DNA from: Syngnathus acus
Taxonomy: Eukaryota > Chordata > Actinopteri > Syngnathiformes > Syngnathidae
Direction of reading: 5' to 3'
Assembly (NCBI RefSeq): GCF_901709675.1
Contig: NC_051098.1
Location: 5,840,000 to 5,903,999 of the forward strand
Length of the DNA: 64,000 bases
Shown here: positions 41,758-64,000 of the stretch, piece after piece
Layout of the letters: each line of letters starts with the position of its first letter
Numbering within the stretch: position 1 is the first letter of the stretch
Notes under the pieces: model-generated
The model's database searches: none
Told to the model about the DNA's origin: nothing
What the model saw: the letters and a program-made list of their open reading frames with translations, nothing else
Program-made: the position numbers and the translations under genes

Positions 41758-44700
41758 GTAAGTTGGGCTCGTTTACGAAGACGTCCGATGGTCGAAGGAG
41801 TGTGGCGTTAGGTGGGGAAAATGACGATGTGGCTGTAATTTCTGCACCTCCTTTTATGCCTCAAAATGGCGGCTAGGCCGCTTGGTCTGAAGCAGCAGGT
41901 AGCATATCAGCACTGCACTTTATTTCCATGTACACATGTGCAACATTGGGTTTATTCAAGTATTTGGCCTCAGTGACGAAGTTAAATTTAGCTAATTGAA
42001 CTCAAGTGCACAATGGCACCCCGGTCTGCGTTCATATAACGAGTGCAGATTGTAGCTAACTTTCTGACTGCAATCAGCAGGCTAACGAAGGTAAGGTTCC
42101 GATTAACCTTATTGGTTGTTATAGTTCATATTTTGGATATCTTCTAGTGATGTGTGGTTGAAGAAGCTCTGAGTGCTAACGACATGACAACATGTCACTG
42201 GGTTGGGCCGGAAGGTTACTGTTGGCATTTGGCGTTGTCATTACGAGAATTATTAGAAGACAATTTGGTGCGGTTTGACACTACGTCATTGCCGCTAAAT
42301 ATAAAATTGACACAGTCGTCACCATTGGTTAGTATTCAAATTGGTTCGTCTTCTGCCTGCTCATTAGCTTCACTGCTAAGTCGGATGTTAGCATCGAGGA
42401 AGGGCGTCCGTCCAGTAATGGTCGCCCTGAAGGTTGCGTCTGGTTGTATGAATAATATTTCATGAAATGCAGATTTGCGAACTATATACAGTCGGTGTTT
42501 GGGTGTTTGTACACGACAGGGTTGTTTGCCGTCTCACCGGTGGGCGTCGGGCTCAGCTGGAGCGCCTTCGTCATGTGTGGGAGGAAATCAGGGTGGAGCG
42601 CATGCAAGTCGATGATGGTCTTCTCGGAATTGCGTCTTCGCCTTACCCAACTCGGTTTCCCCTGACGTGTTTTTCTAGTCATGATTCCGTTGTTTTTCTT
42701 CTCTTTCTCAAATTTTACGAGACCAAAAGATAACATGATTGGATTCTAATGTGTGTTTTAGTATGGTATGGTAATTTCATGAGAATAACCGATATCTATT
42801 GGGCTTTGGTTTTCTGTGAAAGGTGGGACCCTCGTTTATGACACTAGATTTTTATGCAGTTTACAAATATATCAAGTCAAATTTCCCTACTGAAATTCAT
42901 TGAAATGCCATCAATCTGCACCAACCCCAAAATAGTAGAGAACTGTATTGTGAAATACAAATAATACAAAGTAAATGTATCCCATTTCGGCTAATTCTGT
43001 CTTTAGTGCATGCAATGAAAATGATGATGATGGGTGACTGTGTACATGCCAAAATAAACAAATAAAATCAACAGACAAAACTGGTTTTCTAAAATGTAAT
43101 GTAGCCGAAAGTTATACGCACATTGTTGTATTCGTGTGTTGGTGTGTGCCCTTAAGTGGCACGGCTTAGTGAGTGAAGTCAGAAATTAGAGCCAATTGGG
43201 TTGGCGCTTAACCACGTGGAGTTCACGTGCAGATTCAGCTTCATGCACCTAGCGAATGTTTTTGTTTTGTATCTGTGTGTCTGACTGTTGGTCACATCAA
43301 TAAATGGGTAAAAGAGTGCCTCGTCGACTCTGACTATTTTGTCACTTGGTTCGAGCGGTGGGCGATTCTGGTTGCAACTGAGTTGTTTCGCTCTGCTTTG
43401 CTTTTATGAGTTCAAGACATGTTAGCTATATAATTAATTTGTAAGCCATACTTGCATTTATGTATGCAGTCTTTGTGATATTGCAGTCACTGGTTAGATG
43501 TTAGATCTTGTATTGAACTGTTGATGTGTTTGGATCTTTTGGATCTTAGCATGTCAGTTTGTGTTAGCAGCCCCAGTTGATGCCACTGTTACTTTTTCGA
43601 ATGTTGTCTGTCTTATTGTCACTGTTAGGAAATGAAGGCAGTCTAGATTCCAGATGTTAGGGATGCTTGGTATTGAAAAAGAGAAAAAGGCTTTAACTGT
43701 AGTTCTCTGCTAGGTCATGCAAAGATGTCTGCAAGATTAACGGTGAAAATAAAATATGAGTAGTGTCGGTACAGTTGTGCATATTTTTCCATTCAATGAG
43801 TTTCATCTTGCAAAAATAGTCATGTGACAAGTTTCCTATTATCCTTTCTTCATGTGCATTCGTTTGGTTGACGTAGCCCCTTTGCATTAAGATGGCCCAC
43901 TCTCTTGAACCGTCCAAGACGAAGTTGTAAGCTTGGTGACGTCAAGTAACAAATATGTGCTCTGTAATGCATCGGGTGTGGCTCAGTCCAGTTGTGACTG
44001 AATAGCCGACTGCTGCTTCTTAAAGTGAAACAATGTTATTAATCGAGAATAGCTTCTCCAAGAAACGCTAACCTGTTGGGTTTAATCAGGAAATGAAAGG
44101 ACACCCCCAGAGCACTTTGCACCGTTTTACGACGGTTCCTGCTGCTGCGACACAAAGACAACAGAATCAATAGCGGGAAGAACAAGCAGATTTATGGATG
44201 CACATCGATTGCAGCTTATTCTCCCTCCACCATCATTTCATTCCCAATTTTTGAGCTCAGCCAGTTAAACTGATTGGTTGGTATTTTTTTCAAGACTGCA
44301 AATACAAATGAAAGTGGATTATCGTGCGAACAAAAGAAACCCACAAATGACTAAAAATATGAAAATAATTTTACATTGCTTTTAAACGGCTAGTAGTTTC
44401 GCTACTGAAAACACAGAACTACAGGATAATTCAACATTTCAATAGCATAGAAAGTAAACTTGTAAAACCAAGTGGAAAATGATTTTTTTTTCTCATTAAT
44501 TTCAAACATTTTTATTTCAACTGTACAATAAATGTAAACAAATGTAGAATAGAAAATAACACTATTTAAACTACTAAAATTCTACCCCTCTGGAATAATG
44601 AATAAGCTTATGACTGCAAATGGAATTTTGAAGTTATGATTCTCCTAATGATGTGCATGATGAAAAGATTGATACTTTAGTCCAGTGGCTGAACAGCTAG

Positions 44701-46080
44701 CTAGTAGTGGCTAAACTACTAATGTTTATATGGGCAGGTCAGAACAATTGCAATCACTTCCTAAAACTGTTCAATGCTAGTATTTGCGCTATTTTTGTCT
44801 TTATGAACCACAGCGGATTTGTTGGGAAACATCCAGAAACCCCGGCACGCTGTAATCAACACTCTTTGAGAGATAAGCTGTCATTTGGACCTGTGTCAGA
44901 TGCTGACATCACAGCTCAATAGTTAACTGGCAGCTACGTCAGCCACTTTCTGTGGAGCAGGTCCTCTGCAGTGTGCAAGTGTCAGTTCTGCATATAGGGA
45001 AGCAAACACATTTCTATGTTTGTTGCTTTATCAATTTAATAGAGAAGGCTGCCAAGCAGTGAAATTATGTCTGCTGCCTTTGTGGTTTTAGTACAGGAAA
45101 AACTAGTGTCAAATACATGGAGACTTCTGCTCTGTAATAAACATCCCAAATTTGAATCCATTCTATACTATTTTTCTCTCTTGCGAACCTTTTGTTGAAA
45201 TGTGTATTCACAATTAATACATTTAACGTAAGTCAACTATGTGATGCAGCACGAGATGCCTCATTCTGGAAAACGGTCTGATAAAGCATGTGTATGCAAA
45301 TGAGGGAGTAAGTAATTGCGTAAGGATCTCAAAAAGAAGTAAATTAGCTCTGTTTAGACTTTTGTCTTTTGGTCAGTCGGGGAGATTTAGTCATCGTGGT
45401 CCCAGTAGACTAAGAGGCTTAGTGCGGCTCATAGTTGGCCTGCCGTTGGCTGTTTAGTTTGGTATTTTATAAGGCTGGTAGTGTATATATAAATATATAT
45501 ACCCCATTGCATTTAATGTACCTTCGAAAGATCCCTCAACTGACAATATGTTGACCTTGTAACCAGTCAAAGCTGTGCTGTCGCCTCCCTGTGATTTCCC
45601 CATTCATCTCTCCGCTTGGCAGTTCTTAAGGAGGTGTGATAATGACACAATGACGTTTGGGAATTCGACAAGTGCGCAGCCGTTATTCGGGCCTCTTCGG
45701 CCATGACTTTGATTTTTTTATCTGTTCTGTCTGCAACCCGTGATGGAAAGTTTGTCGCTCTTCCAATCTGGGTCAACTCTTGCAAGTTTGCGCAGGAATT
45801 TGTAACCTGGAATTGTATTGATGTTATGGATGCTTTTGAGAGCATCTAAAAATCCACAGAAAGAGTGATTGAGTTTTGTCGGATGGATGGCTTCATGCCA
45901 TTTTTCTAATTGATGGGATGTAGTAATATTTTCTGAGTGCTGCTTTGACCTGGTAAAATAAGCAGTTTCCATGCATTGATGCAGCACTTCTTTGACCTAC
46001 TATAAATATTTTCAGCTCCACCCACTCTCCATGTTATCTGTCATGCATACCTAACGCGCACCTCCATTTCTCCCTTTCAG
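41758..46080 (+). other. pafah1b1: pafah1b1 intron 1
   Basis: A 4.3-kb intron from GTAAGT at 41758 to the acceptor TCTCCCTTTCAG at 46080. Short open frames in it have no family resemblance. I see no RNA gene or well-defined transposon, only ordinary AT-rich sequence. Confidence 0.65.
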
Positions 46081-46339
46081 ATGCAGTGTAGACTCGGCTG
46101 TTGACTGGTCTGCAGGCTCTCCGCTTCTCTTGTCCCCAGGGGGCCCGATTCCTGCGGTCCCCGCTCTGTCCCCGGGCTGTGTCGGGTCTACACGAACTGA
46201 CGCTATAGGAGTACACGGCTCATCCTCGCTCGCGTTGCTCGGATCCGCATAGCTCATCTCCCGACTGAGGAGAGCGCGGCAGCTACACCATCTACTAGCA
46301 AGCGGTCTCTCCTTGCCCCGCCCACACCATCCTGTCACC
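46081..46339 (+). promoter_or_regulatory. pafah1b1: pafah1b1 5' UTR in exon 2, with a 7-codon upstream ORF
   Basis: The exon starts right after TTTCAG with ATGCAGTGTAGACTC. That ATG opens a seven-codon reading frame ending at TGA 46102-46104. No other ATG occurs before the main start at 46340. The remaining leader is GC-rich and ends in the strong initiation context TCACCATGG. Confidence 0.65.
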
Positions 46340-58376
<12,037 letters not shown>

Positions 58377-61300
58377 ATAGGACCTCCAAAGATTGGACCA
58401 GCACCCAGATGGTCTTCTGGATCCTGCCCCCCACCCCCCACACCCCCTTCCCTCACCCTGTCATTCTCCCCAACCCCCCTCTCACCTAAGCTAAACTTCA
58501 CCCGCACATCTTCATCTCCTTCGGCTGCACCTGCCACCATGGTTACTTACTCATTGCGCTCTCTGGTCTAATAATCTCTGCCCCTCTATGTAAATTATTC
58601 CTGGATGTAGATCAAGCTATTAAATGTTACACAAAAAAAGTATTCTTGCATGGTAATCAAAACTTGTATACTGTAAATTTGCATAACGTCTAGAAGTACC
58701 ATAGGTTTAACACAGGGCTGGCCGTCTGTCACGCAGCCTTACTGACCAACCGAAGGCAGATGTTTTTGATGTAGGGCACTAAAAAATAATTTAAGAAATG
58801 ACAGTGTCTTTATGTGTAAGATTACTTTTGGCTATTTTTTTTTTTTTTTTTTTTTTTTAAGAACTTTTGTCTCCCTCTTTCTCGCTCTCCTTTCCTGTCC
58901 TAGTCTGATGGCACCTAGCTTGGTAAAACCTTCGAGCGATCAGGCAGAAAAAGCGTATATGGTGATACTGTCTGTCGGCCTTTGTTATGAAAATAATCTG
59001 TAGCTTTATACCATCACTTCTCAAATGTGCATACCATTTCTCTTCATGTGGAGCTTGCTCATATTTTAATGGTTGTATATACCAATCTTGCAAACTGTTG
59101 TCCTTGGACCTCGGGGTGGGGAGCTTTGACTCTTGTCATATGAACAAATATTAGGCTTTAGTTGAAATATCCCATTAAGTACAGCACTGAGCTATTCGTT
59201 AAAGTTTAGTGGAGGCTGTCGGTGTGCGTGCCTGAGTGGAGATCAGGGATTACGCCAATTTCTAATCTTCAGCACTTGATAATAATGACATTGTCTCCTT
59301 TGCGTTTTCTGTGACCTTCCCTTTGCCCCTCAACTCCCAGCCATTTTGCCCTACTACCGTAGGGTATTTGTGTAATATAGGAAGGATGTATAGACTAACG
59401 ATACTTAGTTGTCGCTTGGCGCGTCTAAAGACTACAAACATGAACCTTCTCTTGCAAAAAGAGGAAAGGAAAAAACATGACAAGTCAATGTGCTCTCCCA
59501 GGTTTGATATTTGGGATATGCAATATCGTAATTTCTGAGGGGTGAAAAGCATGTTCTGCTCAATAAAAATAAGTTGAATCGGTTTTCTGTGAAAATATGA
59601 ACTGTAAATTTAGCTAGTTAAGCCATTTGGCAGTTTTGTAATGTTGTGGTGAAAGATGAGCTGAATAGAAGTGGGGGTAGTTTTGGACTGTGGAGAAAGT
59701 GTTAGCAGCGAACATGCTAAGTCACGTTCAAGCTTCATATGTTCTCTGTAATATGAGCATCTTTATTGAGCAGCCCCACAAACCACTTGACGTGTTTCTG
59801 AGTGGCATTCTTCTCAAGGTTAATTTTAACTGGGAAGAATGTCTGATAGATTGGGATTAAAAAAAAAAAAAATCCACCAATCATTCCTTTCCCACTTGTA
59901 GGACATGAAATGAAACATCAACCGAACAGTGTTGGTTCATTAGTCTTGCGCATCCCCGTTTACGCTAAATCTTCAACTCTATTGTTCAAAGACGAATTCA
60001 CTGTTGCTAATTGCATAAACCTATAATTTTCCAAGTGCAGTTCTCCATTGCTTCAATAAACTCATTAGCTTCTTTGCGACATTTTTTTCTTTTCACGTGT
60101 GTACTGGATGTGGTGCTCTGCTGCTGAAGCTCCTCGCGGTGTAAAATGTGACCTGTTGATATACGGTATAGCGCTGCTGCACGGTAATCTACATCAGGGG
60201 CTGAAGTGGTCTTAACACATTAAGGTACATAGTGGCTTAACAGTGACAGCGGCATGACAGGTGTTGAGAAAAGGATGCTCAGTATGTCTAGACCACTCAA
60301 TCCCTCTTGTAGAATGGACTGATTTATTGTGAGTGTGGCTCTTCCCCCCCTCCTACCTTTTTTCCCCAAGGGGGTTTCTACACTTTCAAACATTTCGTCA
60401 GACCAGGTTGATCCAAAGGAGAAACCTCTTTTAGGGAATGTTACAGCTATCCCTTAGGTATCTTCTGCCTGACTTTGTAGTAGAAAATTTGGAATGATAA
60501 TGGCAAAGTATTGTGTTCAAGCTGATACCAAAAAATGTCTACATTCTGGTTTAGCCAAGAAACCAGCCTTTAGTCCATTTAGTCCATTATTGCCACCAAT
60601 TTTAGAAAATATGCTCTCACCCTCAGGGCCACACTATGACATGTCAGGCCTTAGACTATTCCTCCAGTGATTTTAAATTAAAAATGTAAAATAAAACATT
60701 GATGACATTTGGGGGGCTCTTTTTCTAATTTATGGATCACAGCTACTGTGTTGTATGCAAGTGTTTCTCCTTTCCCAAGCAATTATTTTGCTCTCTGGTC
60801 TGGCTTGAGTGGCCTGACTTGAGTTTTTGCTGTCTGTGTGTCATTTCTGCCTCAAGTCAACCAGTCCTCTCTAACATGCGTGTGAACCTCATTGAGGGCT
60901 TCAGACTGCACAACAAGCTCTTACTTGAGAGTTCATGATGTTTTCACCACTATGGTCTCACTCTTCACGCTACAAACTGTTAACAATATACCTGGATGTC
61001 AATTATTGTTTGCAATATAATAAAAACAAATCTGCATATTTGAGCAAATGTGTGTTTTCTCGGATATGCTTTCATTCCACAAGTTGATTCTCAAAATACG
61101 TCATTACTTGGTGGAGGAAAGCGTTGCATGTTTGACGTGAAAAATTGCCACCACATCGAACAAAAAATAAAACGCTAACTACATGGTGCCCTATTACAGC
61201 TTCGATAATGAACACAAAATTAGAGACTATACAATATGTAGAAAGTGAAATAAAACAATACAATATTAAATAACGCTGCAGCGGTTCTGACACTTTTTGT
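58377..61300 (+). other. pafah1b1: pafah1b1 3' UTR and intergenic DNA before mettl16
   Basis: A long 3' UTR is plausible, since vertebrate LIS1 transcripts have long 3' UTRs. Candidate AATAAA signals are at 59562-59567, around 60055 and around 61018. A T-run of about 21 bases is near 58838-58858. The short frames here have no family resemblance. The next CpG-rich stretch begins at about 61320. Confidence 0.6.
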
Positions 61301-61319
61301 TTACAATCGTCACAGAATG

Positions 61320-61453
61320 TAGAGCCTCAGCGGCGGCGCACTTGAATGACGTCACACAAACAGGAAGCGCGCGAGTACAGTTGGGAAACGTGTGGCTAAC
61401 GCGAGCCTCAGAGTAAGGCAACTTGGCGTTGGTCTATAAGAACAAATATAAAG
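61320..61453 (+). promoter_or_regulatory. mettl16: mettl16 promoter and 5' noncoding exon 1
   Basis: CpG-rich sequence contains a palindromic CRE, TGACGTCA, at 61347-61354. An ETS-like ACAGGAAGCG follows about 5 bp downstream. The segment ends at a donor AAAG|GTATGT (61453/61454). The mettl16 start codon lies in the next exon at 61734, so this exon would be noncoding. Confidence 0.55.
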
Positions 61454-61676
61454 GTATGTTGACAATAGATTTCACTTGTGGTTATACGTACGTTTTTCAT
61501 ATAGTCATGTTTAGTTCATGATTCCTGACGCGCTAAGCTTTCTCATATAGATTTAGTGTTCGTATTCATTTATTTAATTAATGTATATGATATCGTATTA
61601 AACACAAAAAATGATTGCGCAAGCTGACTCTAAAAAAATAAGCAGCGTTGTTGGACGAAACCAGCTTCACCTTCGT

Positions 61677-61700
61677 CCCCCCCCCCCCCCCCCCCCCCCC
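61677..61700. repeat. Poly-C run, 24 bases, upstream of a splice acceptor
   Basis: An unbroken 24-C run lies 23 bases before the AG of the mettl16 exon 2 acceptor (61721-61723), so it forms the polypyrimidine tract of that intron. The polyproline segment in the overlapping frame is an artefact of this run. Confidence 0.9.
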
Positions 61701-61733
61701 TTTGTATATGACTCCTATCACAGGCCTGTTGAC

Positions 61734-63998
<2,265 letters not shown>

Positions 63999-64000
63999 CA

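Noticed and set aside
42154-42665. Overlapping frames in LIS1 intron 1 as a possible extra exon
   Set aside because: No family similarity, and LIS1 is already complete at 410 residues without it.

Overview
This is vertebrate nuclear DNA, almost certainly from a ray-finned (teleost) fish. Coding sequence is split into short exons with GT-AG introns, the AT-rich noncoding DNA carries long simple repeats (CT, TG, poly-C), and several interspersed repeats resemble families common in teleosts. There is no operon structure, and most long open frames are chance readings of intron or repeat sequence.

Five genes lie on the + strand: the 3' part of a TLC-domain gene (tlcd2-like; visible exons 1160-1242 and 10582-10962), ccdc92b (coding 15123-21369, 3 coding exons, 296 aa), cluh (25281-39462, 27 coding exons, 1390 aa), pafah1b1/LIS1 (5' noncoding exon near 41757, coding 46340-58376, 410 aa) and the first coding exon of mettl16 (61734-61861), whose next exon appears to start five bases before the window ends. 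I rebuilt the exon chains by hand. For every complete gene the splice phases agree across all junctions, and LIS1 gives exactly the 410 residues typical of vertebrate LIS1. The gene set corresponds to human 17p13.3 (the Miller-Dieker region).

The genes do not form one pathway. TLCD2 is a membrane-lipid protein, CCDC92B a coiled-coil protein of unknown role, CLUH an RNA-binding protein for mRNAs of nuclear-encoded mitochondrial proteins, LIS1 the dynein regulator, and METTL16 an RNA m6A methyltransferase. Their adjacency is conserved synteny.

Mobile DNA is confined to introns, UTRs and intergenic DNA. It includes a probable solo LTR on the minus strand (3765-4181), a 416-bp inverted-repeat element (6902-7317), two hAT-type MITEs with 8-bp target-site duplications (21442-21900 and 37770-38058), and several degenerate repeats. 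I saw no previously undescribed biological system. The most interesting observations are two phase-compatible alternative first exons for cluh, an NRF1-like site in its promoter, a MITE in the probable ccdc92b 3' UTR, a short upstream ORF in pafah1b1, and long poly-C runs next to splice acceptors.
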